NCBI GenBank assembly: GCA_001803045.1
Contig: MHAR01000013.1
Location: 1 to 40,572, forward strand
Direction of reading: 5' to 3'
Source of the DNA: Ignavibacteria bacterium RIFOXYB12_FULL_35_14
GTDB lineage: Bacteria > Bacteroidota > Ignavibacteria > Ignavibacteriales > Ignavibacteriaceae
Length of the DNA: 40,572 nucleotides
The stretch's first letter is position 1, and every line of letters starts with the position of its first letter. The notes beneath the pieces were generated by a model. It had not been told where the DNA came from, did no database searches, and saw only the letters and a program-made list of their open reading frames with translations. Shown in pieces: positions 27,056 through 35,868 of the stretch. The position numbers and the translations under genes were made by a program.

Positions 27056-28270
27056 GTGAATATGGAAACAAAAACAAAGAAGAGAACCGGTCCAGTTATC
27101 TTTTCGGGTTATGAAAGAGGAACTGCAATTGAGAAAGCTCTTAACATTAACAGAGAGGATATTCTGCTTGAGATCAGAGAATCAAAACTTAGAGGAAGAG
27201 GTGGTGCTGGTTTCCCAACATCAACTAAATGGATGCTGACTGCCGCCGCTTTGAGCGATGAGAAATTCATTATTTGTAATGCCGACGAAGGCGAACCGGG
27301 AACATTTAAAGATCGAGTTCTTCTAATTGAGTATCCCGAACTTGTTTTCGACGGAATGGTTATCGCTGCACACACAATTGGTGCGCAGAAAGGTATAATT
27401 TATTTAAGAGGCGAATATGAGTATCTGCTTAAGCCGCTTCAAGAGTATCTTGAAGGAATGCGAAAGGATAATTTTCTAGGTAAGGACATTCTTGGCAAGA
27501 AGGGATTTTATTTCGACATTACGGTTTTCTTAGGTTCAGGCGCTTATGTTTGCGGTGAAGAGACAGCACTAATCGAATCTTTAGAAGGACAACGAGGAGA
27601 AGCCAGAAACAGACCTCCATATCCTGTAAATACAGGATACATGGGAAAACCTACAATTGTTAATAATGTCGAAACACTTGCATCAATTCCGCACATTATC
27701 ATAAAAGGATCCGAATGGTATAAAAAACTTGGAACAGGAAAATCCTCAGGTTCAAAACTTTTCTCTGTTTCTGGCGATTGTGATAAACCTGGAGTTTATG
27801 AACTGCCCTGGGGTACAAAAATAAGTGAGCTTCTTGAATTGGTTAGTGCGAAAAATACCAAAGCCGTCCAGGTAGGCGGTGCATCAGGATTCTGCTACAA
27901 TAAAACTCAGTTTGATAAAGCACTTGCTTATGAAGATGCCGCCACCGGCGGTTCTATTATGATATTTAATGAAAGCCGCGATATGCTTAGAGTGCTTAAT
28001 AATTTTATGGAATTCTTTGTTGATGAATCCTGCGGACAATGCACACCATGCCGTATTGGTAATGTGAAGCTCCTTGAAGGAGTAAAGATGATTCAAAAAG
28101 GTGATTATACTTTTGCTTACATCAATAAGTTAAAGGAATTAGGAAAATCAATGCAGGTAGCATCCAAATGTGGATTAGGTCAGTCGAGTCCAAATGCATT
28201 TCTTTCAATCCTAGAGAATTTTAATGAAGAAATATTTAACCGGGAAAATGGGGGTACCAATGAAAACTAA
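27056..28270 (+). CDS. NuoF/HydB-like NADH-binding flavoprotein subunit
   Basis: Binds NAD(H), FMN and a [4Fe-4S] cluster. It has 404 residues counted from GTG 27056; ATG 27062 is equally possible. Motifs: GRGGAGFPTSTKW (NADH), CNADEGEPGTFKDR, GAYVCGEETALIESLEG (FMN), and ESCGQCTPCRIG plus a later CGLG Cys (cluster). It lacks the N-terminal thioredoxin-like and C-terminal ferredoxin extensions found in HydB of Thermotoga-type enzymes, so the electron wiring is simpler. It overlaps or abuts its neighbours, consistent with one transcript. Confidence 0.9.
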   Translation: MNMETKTKKRTGPVIFSGYERGTAIEKALNINREDILLEIRESKLRGRGGAGFPTSTKWMLTAAALSDEKFIICNADEGEPGTFKDRVLLIEYPELVFDGMVIAAHTIGAQKGIIYLRGEYEYLLKPLQEYLEGMRKDNFLGKDILGKKGFYFDITVFLGSGAYVCGEETALIESLEGQRGEARNRPPYPVNTGYMGKPTIVNNVETLASIPHIIIKGSEWYKKLGTGKSSGSKLFSVSGDCDKPGVYELPWGTKISELLELVSAKNTKAVQVGGASGFCYNKTQFDKALAYEDAATGGSIMIFNESRDMLRVLNNFMEFFVDESCGQCTPCRIGNVKLLEGVKMIQKGDYTFAYINKLKELGKSMQVASKCGLGQSSPNAFLSILENFNEEIFNRENGGTNEN

Positions 28271-30176
28271 AGAAATTTCCCGTGCCCCTGTTAGCCAACA
28301 AGCACATGTGATTCAAAAACCTGAGCATCCGGAATACATTGGCGGCTCAATAACAGTTGAAATAAATGAAAAGAAGGTTTCCGTACCGTTGGGTACAACA
28401 ATTTTGGAAGCGTGCAGGCAAAATCAAGTTTATGTTCCGACCTTATGTCATCATGATGATTTATGCGTTGCAGGTGTTTGCAGAATTTGTGTTGTTGATG
28501 TTGAAGGAATGAGAACACTTCAAGCTGCTTGTGCTTTTCCAATTACAGCTCCAATAAAAATTAGAACATCAACTCCAATGGTTCGTAAAGCAAGAAAGCA
28601 CATCATTGATTTATTGCTAAGCGAGCATTATGGTGAATGTTATTCCTGTTTCAGAAATAATAATTGCGAACTTCAAGCCCTCGCAAAAGAATATGGTGTT
28701 GATCATTACAATTTTGGTCACGTTGAAAAACAACGCTATGAAATAGACAGCTCATCTTATTCCGTTGTTCGTGATATGGATAAATGTATCTTATGCAAAA
28801 GATGTGTGCGAACATGTATTGATTTGCAGGAAGTTGGTGTGCTCGAAGCAATTGATAGAGGATATAAAACTCACATCGGTACGTTCGGTGATAAACCCTT
28901 AGCCGAGGTTATTTGCATTAATTGCGGTCAATGTATAAATCGCTGTCCAACCGGTGCATTAAGAGCTAACGATCCGCGTGATGAAATCTGGGAAGCAATT
29001 GATAATCCTCAAAAGCATGTTGTTGTTCAAACAGCTCCATCGCCGAGAGCTGCAATCGGTGAGGAATTTGGGATTGAACCCGGACATTCCTTTACTGGTG
29101 AGATGAATACAGCGTTAAGAAGAATTGGCTTTGATAGAGTATTCGACACGAACTTTACTGCTGATCTAACAATTATGGAAGAAGGAACTGAATTACTGAT
29201 CAGATTATACAAAGCACTTGTTAAGAAAGATACTTCTGTAGTAATTCCTCAGTTCACTTCATGCTCACCGGGCTGGGTAAAATATCTCGAACATTTTTAT
29301 CCGGAGTTTATTCCAAATCTTAGTTCAGCAAAATCACCTCAGCAAATGTTTGGTGCATTGATAAAAACTTACTATGCAAAAAAACATAATATTGATCCCT
29401 CTAACATAGTTAGCGTTGCAGTTATGCCTTGCTCTGCAAAAAAATTTGAATGCAATAGACCTGAAATGACTTCATCGGGATTTAAAGATGTTGATTACGG
29501 CTTAACAACGCGTGAACTTGCACAAATGATAAAAGAAGCCGGCATTTATTTACCGGAAATGCCAAAGTCACACTTTGATGATCCGTTTGGTGATGCTTCA
29601 GGTGCGGGATTAATTTTCGGTGCAACCGGCGGCGTAATGGAAGCTGCGCTCAGAACCGTGATTGAATTAGTTACCGGAGAGAAAGTTGAAAATGTGTTTG
29701 ATAACATGAATATAATGCCTGTCAGAGGCTTCGAAGGAATTAAATACGCCGAGCTTCCAATTACTAAAGTTGGACCTATACCCAAATTGTTAGTACACGT
29801 AGTTCCTAATTGGGATTGGCTGAAAGGTGCTACACTTAAAATTGCTGTTGCTCATGGAACGGCGAATGCGAAAAGGGTAATGGATAGTATTAAAGCTGGA
29901 GGTAAATTCAGTTTATGTCATTTCATTGAATTCATGGCTTGTCCTGGCGGTTGTATTGGCGGCGGTGGTCAGCCGATTCCAACAAGCGCCGAGATAAGAA
30001 GGAAAAGAGCGCAAGCAATTTATGCGGAAGATGCTGCACTCGATGTACGAAAATCTCATGAGAACACTCACGTATTAAAGTTGTATGAAGAATTTTTGAC
30101 TTATGGTCCTTGCGGACACACAGCCCATAAATTACTCCATACTCATTATACAAAGAGAGGAAAATTTATTTCTTAG
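28260..30176 (+). CDS. [FeFe]-hydrogenase catalytic subunit, NAD(P)-linked multi-cluster type
   Basis: Catalyses H2 production or uptake. With ATG 28260 (GGGGG upstream) the product has 638 residues. Domains: [2Fe-2S] plant-type (about 40-95, CHHDDLCVAGVCRIC), His-Cys3 [4Fe-4S] (about 113-142), two [4Fe-4S] motifs (CILCKRCVRTC and CINCGQCINRCP, about 174-232), the H-cluster domain (about 250-565) and a small-subunit-like tail (KSHENTHVLKLYEEFL). H-cluster motifs: L1 is TSCSPGW (Cys335, Ser336), L2 MPCSAKKFE (Cys391), L3 EFMACPGGCIGGGGQP (Cys561, Cys565). Together with NuoE- and NuoF-like subunits this is the plan of HydABC/Hnd enzymes, which may bifurcate electrons between NADH and ferredoxin. 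The overlapping upstream start at 28224 is less likely. Confidence 0.92.
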   Translation: MKTKEISRAPVSQQAHVIQKPEHPEYIGGSITVEINEKKVSVPLGTTILEACRQNQVYVPTLCHHDDLCVAGVCRICVVDVEGMRTLQAACAFPITAPIKIRTSTPMVRKARKHIIDLLLSEHYGECYSCFRNNNCELQALAKEYGVDHYNFGHVEKQRYEIDSSSYSVVRDMDKCILCKRCVRTCIDLQEVGVLEAIDRGYKTHIGTFGDKPLAEVICINCGQCINRCPTGALRANDPRDEIWEAIDNPQKHVVVQTAPSPRAAIGEEFGIEPGHSFTGEMNTALRRIGFDRVFDTNFTADLTIMEEGTELLIRLYKALVKKDTSVVIPQFTSCSPGWVKYLEHFYPEFIPNLSSAKSPQQMFGALIKTYYAKKHNIDPSNIVSVAVMPCSAKKFECNRPEMTSSGFKDVDYGLTTRELAQMIKEAGIYLPEMPKSHFDDPFGDASGAGLIFGATGGVMEAALRTVIELVTGEKVENVFDNMNIMPVRGFEGIKYAELPITKVGPIPKLLVHVVPNWDWLKGATLKIAVAHGTANAKRVMDSIKAGGKFSLCHFIEFMACPGGCIGGGGQPIPTSAEIRRKRAQAIYAEDAALDVRKSHENTHVLKLYEEFLTYGPCGHTAHKLLHTHYTKRGKFIS

Positions 30177-30187
30177 GTTGTTTACTA

Positions 30188-30226
30188 AAAAATCTCTATC
30201 CGTGCGTGAGGGATTTTTATTTTTAC
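30188..30226 (+). terminator. Intrinsic terminator of the hydrogenase operon
   Basis: AAAAATCTCT (30188-30197) pairs over 10 bp, one of them a G-U wobble, with AGGGATTTTT (30209-30218), leaving an 11-nt loop and T-rich tail. Confidence 0.75.
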
Positions 30227-30319
30227 TGTTGACAATGAGTTGGAAAATTGTTTTTTATGGGACGAATAATAAATTCTTCTCGGAAGAATCATCTAATCGA
30301 GAAGATAGAGAGGTACAAA

Positions 30320-31846
30320 ATGAAAAAGGTTATTTTTTTCTGTTTATGTTTTTTCCTTTCATATCAATTATTTGCTCAGCCATTCGAGAAAAAACAGATT
30401 ACTAATTTTAATTATGATTCAAGGGGAGCGAGTTTTCCAACATATCCTGATTGGGGATTTTCTTTTTTTTCAAAATCACCGTTATTCTTTGAAGCACACC
30501 AAGGTAATTTTGCAAACCTTATGATGATGTCCTACGATCTAGATTCAGATAGCTTTTCCAACCCTATTCCTGTAACGGACAACAACTATTGGAATATTAA
30601 TCCTGTTGCCGAGGGATATGATTATTATCCGACTAAAAAAATCAACTTAATCTGGCAGACTAACAAGAATGGCAATTGGGATATAGCCATGAGAACGATC
30701 ACAGATTCAACTATTAGTGAAAAAAAATTTCTACTGAGTTCTTCTGAAAACGAAACTAATCCACAAATTGTATTGAAAAACTTATGGATGGATCCTAATG
30801 AATACGAGATCGAGTTTGTCTATGAAAAAGCTAATTCGATCTACCTTTATCAACAAAAAGACTCAATGATTAGTAATGAATTAGTATTCAGTGGGAATGA
30901 TTCAACTCATTATTTTCAACCAACAGGTGTTCATGCTATTGCGGCACCATGGACGCCACCGGCTGGATTATATATCGCTGCGACTTGTCAAATTGCTGAC
31001 AGTTCATCAAAAATTGTGTATCGTTACAAACCTTATGGTGATTCGATATGGAGCGAAATTAAAACCGCATTTGATAGTGGATTCTGTAAGAGTCCAAAAT
31101 TTATCCAGAATTATGATTTTCCATTGCTAAGTTTTGAGATGAAAATTGATGGGGTTAATCGAATTTTAATATTTCCAGAAATGAGCTACCTTGGACAAAA
31201 TCAATATGCAGAAGCTTTGGTTGATGATCCTAACGCTTCCACTTCTGATCTAGAATCAATTGAATATACTTTTGTGACGAATAAGAATAGTCGGCAAAAT
31301 TTAGAGGCTGTTAGAGATTTCCTCTTTTTTTCACCCCACACTTTTAAAATTTCAAAAAATGATTCAACTTACGCAGTTTACTCACCAGGTTATTGGTTAG
31401 AAAGGGTATTGTTTCATACAATAGTAAATGACACAAAGGTTGCTGTTGGTAATCTTGGTATAGATAATAATTTTATTGCAATATCATACACGGTTTGGGA
31501 AGATAGTTCAAACGGCCATATAAATTTATTTGGAGTTAAACGACTTGATCCTCTTGGAGATATCAGCGATAAAATCATATCAGCAAACTTTATTCTTTAT
31601 CAAAACTATCCGAATCCTTTTAATCCTAAAACTGTAATTAAGTATAATATACTATCGAGAGATTTGGTTACGTTAAAAATCTTCGATGTGTTAGGAAATG
31701 AAATTTCAACTTTGGTCAATGAAGAAAAATCTGCGGGTGAATACAAAACAATTTTTAATGGATCAAACTTGGCAAGTGGAATTTATGTGTATCGTTTATC
31801 AGTAGGAAATCATTATCTAAGCAGAAAGATGATTTTATTGAAATAA
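30320..31846 (+). CDS. Secreted T9SS cargo protein, WD40/propeller-like body of unknown function
   Basis: A product of 508 residues. ATG 30320 (AGAGAGG upstream) gives a proper signal peptide, MKKVIFFCLCFFLSYQLFAQ, unlike the longer frame from 30248. The body has repeated NLIWQTNKNGNWDIAMR-like strands, suggesting a beta-propeller, without a named motif. It ends with a type A sorting domain (FILYQNYPNPFNPKTVIKYN, then LASGIYVYRLS, then SRKMILLK). It begins its own transcript after the hydrogenase terminator. Confidence 0.8.
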   Translation: MKKVIFFCLCFFLSYQLFAQPFEKKQITNFNYDSRGASFPTYPDWGFSFFSKSPLFFEAHQGNFANLMMMSYDLDSDSFSNPIPVTDNNYWNINPVAEGYDYYPTKKINLIWQTNKNGNWDIAMRTITDSTISEKKFLLSSSENETNPQIVLKNLWMDPNEYEIEFVYEKANSIYLYQQKDSMISNELVFSGNDSTHYFQPTGVHAIAAPWTPPAGLYIAATCQIADSSSKIVYRYKPYGDSIWSEIKTAFDSGFCKSPKFIQNYDFPLLSFEMKIDGVNRILIFPEMSYLGQNQYAEALVDDPNASTSDLESIEYTFVTNKNSRQNLEAVRDFLFFSPHTFKISKNDSTYAVYSPGYWLERVLFHTIVNDTKVAVGNLGIDNNFIAISYTVWEDSSNGHINLFGVKRLDPLGDISDKIISANFILYQNYPNPFNPKTVIKYNILSRDLVTLKIFDVLGNEISTLVNEEKSAGEYKTIFNGSNLASGIYVYRLSVGNHYLSRKMILLK

Positions 31847-31888
31847 CTCGGCTTAATTACCATGAAAAATTGAGAGCAAGAAAATAAT

Positions 31889-33289
31889 ATGATTAGATTA
31901 GTTCCTTATTGGGCAAGTCAGTACGAAGCATTTTGGGATGCCATAAGAAAACGCAACATGTGGTTCATTAAGCTTCGTTATGGAGCAGTGCTTATGCTTA
32001 CAACTTTAATTTTGGCATCCGAATTTTTCCTTGGGTTTAAATTCACAGAAACACAGACTATTGCAATAGCTGTAATAACTTTATCAATCTTAATTTATAA
32101 CTCACTTTTACATGTCGGCAAGAAACATATAAAATCAATTGCCGAACAATTTAATCCACTGCATTTATCACTTATTCAAATCATATTGGATTTTAGCTCG
32201 CTGTTTTTACTTTTTCATTTTACCGGAGGAATAGAGACGCCGCTCTATATGCTTTTCGTATTTCATATGATAATTGGAAGTTTAGTACTTCCAGGATCAA
32301 TAATTTATACAGTTGGAACTATTGTCGTCCTAGCTTTTGGCGGAATCGTATTTTTAGAATATTATCACATCATTCCTCACTATACTATTCAAGGTTTTTT
32401 AAATACACAATTATATGATGATTTTAATTATGTAGTTTCAATCTTCACAATTTTTGGATTTACAATGTTCATTAGCATTTATCTTACCAATGGAATTGCC
32501 CGTCAGCTGTACAGAATGGAACAGGATTTAATTGAATCGCTGGATAGGCTTAATACAGCCGAAATTGAAAAACAGAAATACATAGTTGGAGTTGTTCATG
32601 AAATAAAAACACCATTAACCGCAGTTCATTCATATTTAAATCTTATTCTTCAAAAGTTCCTTGGGCCGTTAGATAAAAAAGTAGAGGAGAGACTGATCAG
32701 AGCAAGTGTAAGATCTAAAGAGGCAATCAACTTGATAAATGATGTTATAAAAATTTCTCGATTTAAACTGTTCGATCATTTTGTTAAAGAGGAATTACAA
32801 ATCGAAGAAGTGATGAATGAACTATCCAACAAGCATTTAGTAAATGCAGAAACCAAAAAGATAAAGTTGGTTTTTAATGATAACAGAAAAACACATACAA
32901 AACTTATGGGCGATAAATTTCTTTTAACCCTTGCAATCTCAAATCTAGTTGGAAACGCAATAAAATATGTTGACAAAAAAGGGTTGATTGAAGTAAATCT
33001 GACAGATGAGGAGAAAGATATAGTTATTACAATTTGCGATAATGGAATCGGTATTCCTGAGCATGAGCAAGGAAAAATTTTTAAGGAGTTCTTTAGATCC
33101 TCAAACATCAGTAAAGAAAACCACGAGGGTGCTGGAATCGGGTTATCAATCGTAAAAGAAATTATAGAAAAGCATGAAGGAAGTATCTCCGTTGAAAGTC
33201 CTTCTATGTTGGCAAGCAAAAATAGACCAGGCACATGCTTTAAAATTCAATTACCTAAACCGAAAATTAATCAACAAACCAGCAAGTAG
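31889..33289 (+). CDS. Membrane sensor histidine kinase
   Basis: A protein of 466 residues with about six hydrophobic helices in the first 215 residues and no large periplasmic loop, then a short coiled linker, a HisKA domain with His237 in VVHEIKTPLTAVHSYL, and a HATPase with DNGIGIPEHE and GAGIGLSIVKEIIEKHEG. Its signal is probably membrane-borne or intramembrane. No response regulator is adjacent; the single-domain regulator at 26193 is the nearest candidate partner on the same strand, which is only a guess. Confidence 0.9.
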   Translation: MIRLVPYWASQYEAFWDAIRKRNMWFIKLRYGAVLMLTTLILASEFFLGFKFTETQTIAIAVITLSILIYNSLLHVGKKHIKSIAEQFNPLHLSLIQIILDFSSLFLLFHFTGGIETPLYMLFVFHMIIGSLVLPGSIIYTVGTIVVLAFGGIVFLEYYHIIPHYTIQGFLNTQLYDDFNYVVSIFTIFGFTMFISIYLTNGIARQLYRMEQDLIESLDRLNTAEIEKQKYIVGVVHEIKTPLTAVHSYLNLILQKFLGPLDKKVEERLIRASVRSKEAINLINDVIKISRFKLFDHFVKEELQIEEVMNELSNKHLVNAETKKIKLVFNDNRKTHTKLMGDKFLLTLAISNLVGNAIKYVDKKGLIEVNLTDEEKDIVITICDNGIGIPEHEQGKIFKEFFRSSNISKENHEGAGIGLSIVKEIIEKHEGSISVESPSMLASKNRPGTCFKIQLPKPKINQQTSK

Positions 33290-33516
33290 TGCAAGAACTG
33301 GAATTTTCTTCAAAATAATTTTACATTCTTCTTCAGTCTTAATATTTTCTTTCATAAAATTTGCCAAGTAATTAAAAGCTGCAGCCCATCTAATTGTTTT
33401 TAGTTATTACAAGTTCATAAAACTATTGGCAGGTTTGATTGATGCAATTGAAAGAATCTGAAATAATTAAAGTGAACAAGCATACAACTTCGTTAACATC
33501 TTACTATAGGTTAAAA

Positions 33517-34665
33517 ATGAAAAACATTCTGGTTTATCTCGCACTAATTTTAATCATCGCTTCACATAGCAGCTTTGCCATTCCTTCTTTTGCCAGGAAA
33601 TATAATATGACTTGTAAAACATGCCATGCGCCGTTTCCAAAACTAAAGGCGTATGGTGAAGAATTTGCCGGAAATGGATTTGTGCTGAAAGATCAAGATG
33701 CACCAAGATATTTTGTTGAAACAGGAGATGATAAGCTATCTTTACTCAGAGATATTCCTCTTGCCGTGAGAGTGGATGGTTATGCTACCTTTAATTCGGA
33801 TAAATCTGAACAATCCGATTTTAAAGCACCGTATGTATTTAAATTATTATCAGGCGGTTCAATCTTCAAGAATGTTTCTTATTACGTTTATTACATTCTT
33901 GAAAATGGTGAGTCCGGGAAACTTGAAGATGCCTTTTTAATGTTCAATAATCTTTTTGGAAGTGAGTTAGCGTTTTCAATCGGTCAGTTCCAGGTTTCCG
34001 ATCCATTATTTAAAAGAGAATTGAGATTAACTCTTGCCGATTATGATATTTACAAAGTTAAAGTTGGCTATTCAAATGTTGATCTTACCTATGATCGCGG
34101 AATAATGTTTAACTATGGATTTGAAACCGGTACGGCTTTAACTCTTGAAGTTGTAAATGGAAATGGAATAAGTAAAATTGAGAATGGAAACTTCGATAAT
34201 GATAAGCACAAAAACTTTGCAGGTAGAATTTCGCAGAATGTTAATGACCATCTAAGAATTGGTGGTTTTGGTTATTTAGGTAAAGAGGAAATAAATGATG
34301 TTGTAAATGACTTATGGATGGATGGACCGGATGCTTCAATTTCATTCGATCCGTTTGAATTAAATGTTCAATATGTTGAAAGGAGGGATAAAGATCCTTT
34401 CTTTTTCGGACCTGCAGCTATAGAAATTAAAACGCGCGGTGCATTTGCTGAACTGATCTATATGTCTAATGGAGATGACAGTGAGTGGTATGCCGTTGGG
34501 TTATATAACTGGATCGAATCTAACATTGGTACGCTTGATAAAAAATCCGCATCATTTCATTTGGGCTATTTGTTAGCACGAAACATTAGACTTGTAGGTG
34601 AGTACACACATAATTTTATTGATGAGTATGGTAAATTTGGATTAGGGTTCGTATCTGCATTTTAG
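33517..34665 (+). CDS. Monohaem cytochrome-outer-membrane barrel fusion (Cyc2-like)
   Basis: A product of 382 residues from ATG 33517, chosen because it gives a clean signal peptide (MKNILVYLALILIIASHSSFA); a start at 33439 adds 26 polar residues. Directly after cleavage comes one c-type haem site CKTCH in the context FARKYNMTCKTCHAPFPKL, then GEEFAGNGFVLKD. The rest (about 80-382) is alternating beta-strand sequence ending in FGLGFVSAF, with a C-terminal Phe typical of outer-membrane barrels. The plan (signal, 'ARxxxxxCxxCHxxxPxL...GxxFxxxG', barrel) matches Cyc2-type fused cytochrome-porins, some of which oxidise extracellular Fe(II). Function here is unproven; it could also be a porin with a structural haem. 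Confidence 0.7.
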   Translation: MKNILVYLALILIIASHSSFAIPSFARKYNMTCKTCHAPFPKLKAYGEEFAGNGFVLKDQDAPRYFVETGDDKLSLLRDIPLAVRVDGYATFNSDKSEQSDFKAPYVFKLLSGGSIFKNVSYYVYYILENGESGKLEDAFLMFNNLFGSELAFSIGQFQVSDPLFKRELRLTLADYDIYKVKVGYSNVDLTYDRGIMFNYGFETGTALTLEVVNGNGISKIENGNFDNDKHKNFAGRISQNVNDHLRIGGFGYLGKEEINDVVNDLWMDGPDASISFDPFELNVQYVERRDKDPFFFGPAAIEIKTRGAFAELIYMSNGDDSEWYAVGLYNWIESNIGTLDKKSASFHLGYLLARNIRLVGEYTHNFIDEYGKFGLGFVSAF

Positions 34666-34687
34666 CTCATATTAATTCTTCAATAAC

Positions 34688-34733
34688 AAACCCAATCCCT
34701 CCCGAAACCAATCGTAAAACGTATTGGGTTTAT
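34688..34733. terminator. Bidirectional terminator between convergent genes
   Basis: AAACCCAAT (34688-34696) pairs with ATTGGGTTT (34723-34731) with a 26-nt loop and T/A-rich flanks, between the cytochrome-barrel gene and the DUF1232 gene. Confidence 0.6.
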
Positions 34734-34757
34734 TAAATAAATACTTCAACCAACTAT

Positions 34758-35201
34758 TTAGTAGCCGAAGGTTTTTCTCAATTTTTTCAGTAAGCCGCTT
34801 CCAATCATGTTATTGGCATTTGCAATAATTGTCTTAACAAGAACTAAAATATCTTTTTCACCAGCCCAATTCCTTTGAATAATTTTCGGATCTACTTCAT
34901 TAATAATATCGTTTAGAATATAAGCAGTAGCGGCGATGTCATCTAGATATCCAACTGGACCAAGCAGCAGTTCGGGAATGAGGTCTATTGGTGAAATAAA
35001 GTAAGCAATTATTCCCGCTATCTTTACTTTTTTACTTGCAGGTACATCTGGGTCGAGGGATAGTTTGGTTAGCAGATGAAAAAGATCAGGTGCAAGCATA
35101 ATATATTCTGTCCATGTATTCTCGGATGCAGTCTTTTCTTCCAGCCATTTTTTAATATCAGCTCTAAGTTTTTGATAGAAATCCTTTTTCTGTTCGTCCA
35201 T
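34758..35201 (-). CDS. DUF1232 (YkvA-like) membrane-associated protein
   Basis: A protein of 147 residues. The core SKKVKIAGIIAYFISPIDLIPE followed by GYLDDIAATAYILNDIINE is the DUF1232 signature: a hydrophobic hairpin with the conserved SPIDLIPD/E motif. The function of the family is unknown. A charged N-terminal helix precedes it. Good AGGACGAC ribosome-like site upstream on the minus strand. Confidence 0.85.
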   Translation of the reverse strand: MDEQKKDFYQKLRADIKKWLEEKTASENTWTEYIMLAPDLFHLLTKLSLDPDVPASKKVKIAGIIAYFISPIDLIPELLLGPVGYLDDIAATAYILNDIINEVDPKIIQRNWAGEKDILVLVKTIIANANNMIGSGLLKKLRKTFGY

Positions 35202-35514
35202 TAGTCGTCCTTTCGAAATTCCATATAGTTATGGAGATTCAACACAAAATTATGAAATGCTGGTTAAATCTACACTTAAATAATTAGTGGATTATAAAAC
35301 CTAATCCCATGCCTATTATGTCACCCCGACTGAAAATGCTTCAATAAGATTCACAAACATAAGGTGAGACAAGGTTTAATTTGGTTATGAGAATCGAGGA
35401 TTGAATCGTAAACTAAACCAATGGCATAGTTTCTGTTTAGATATTCAGTGTGGACAGATAATGTTCGTAAAATAATTCAATTTATTAGAGATTTTACTAA
35501 GACGGGAGTCTATA

Positions 35515-35700
35515 ATGGATGAAGTATTACAGCAAATAATGAAAACAATCGAGCGAGAATTCAAAGGTGCGTTGAAAGATGGATTACTTGATTCAGCTTC
35601 GGTAGCAAATAAAATTTGGGATATTCTGATTGATAAGGAAGCGATTAAAGTTTCTATTCCTGAACCAGCTTACGGCTGCTTCGAAAATTTTGAAGAATAG
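35515..35700 (+). CDS. Small acidic protein, unknown
   Basis: An ORF of 61 residues (MDEVLQQIMKTIEREFKGAL..., ending PAYGCFENFEE), helical then extended, with GGGAG 8 bp upstream. No family recognised. The 313-bp gap before it (35202-35514) holds no clear gene, hairpin or repeat. It may be a real small gene because of the ribosome site and codon pattern, but evidence is thin. Confidence 0.45.
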   Translation: MDEVLQQIMKTIEREFKGALKDGLLDSASVANKIWDILIDKEAIKVSIPEPAYGCFENFEE

Positions 35701-35721
35701 TTTTCAATTTCCGAATTTCAA

Positions 35722-35853
35722 GCGGCAAATCTCAAATAATAATCTCAAAGGAGTCCATTGGACAATAAAAAAATTTCAATGTTCACGTTTGATTTTTATG
35801 ATTTTAACAATTATTTGAGATTTATTATCTAAAGATTGGAATTTCTTCGCCGC
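35722..35853. repeat. Long inverted repeat GCGGC + AAATCTCAAATAAT
   Basis: A 14-bp perfect inverted repeat (35727-35740 against 35810-35823) is nested in GCGGC/GCCGC arms (35722-35726, 35849-35853). It lies between convergent genes, so it may act as a terminator, but its size and AT-rich arms resemble the element at 2119-2272. Confidence 0.6.
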
Positions 35854-35868
35854 TCCCCCGCTCAAACA

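Noticed and set aside
27939-27951. Palindrome CCGCCACCGGCGG in the NuoF-like gene as another captured repeat
   Set aside because: The encoded TGGSIMIF segment is a normal conserved stretch of this NuoF family, so the palindrome is explained by coding.
30103-30405. ORF overlapping the hydrogenase end and the next signal peptide
   Set aside because: It overlaps a well-supported gene end, a terminator and another well-supported start in different frames.
33439-33516. Longer N-terminus for the cytochrome-barrel protein
   Set aside because: It would bury the signal peptide behind 26 polar residues; the ATG at 33517 gives a standard export signal.
35630-35818. 62-residue ORF overlapping the small protein at 35515
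   Set aside because: It runs into the long inverted repeat and has no ribosome site; a chance frame.
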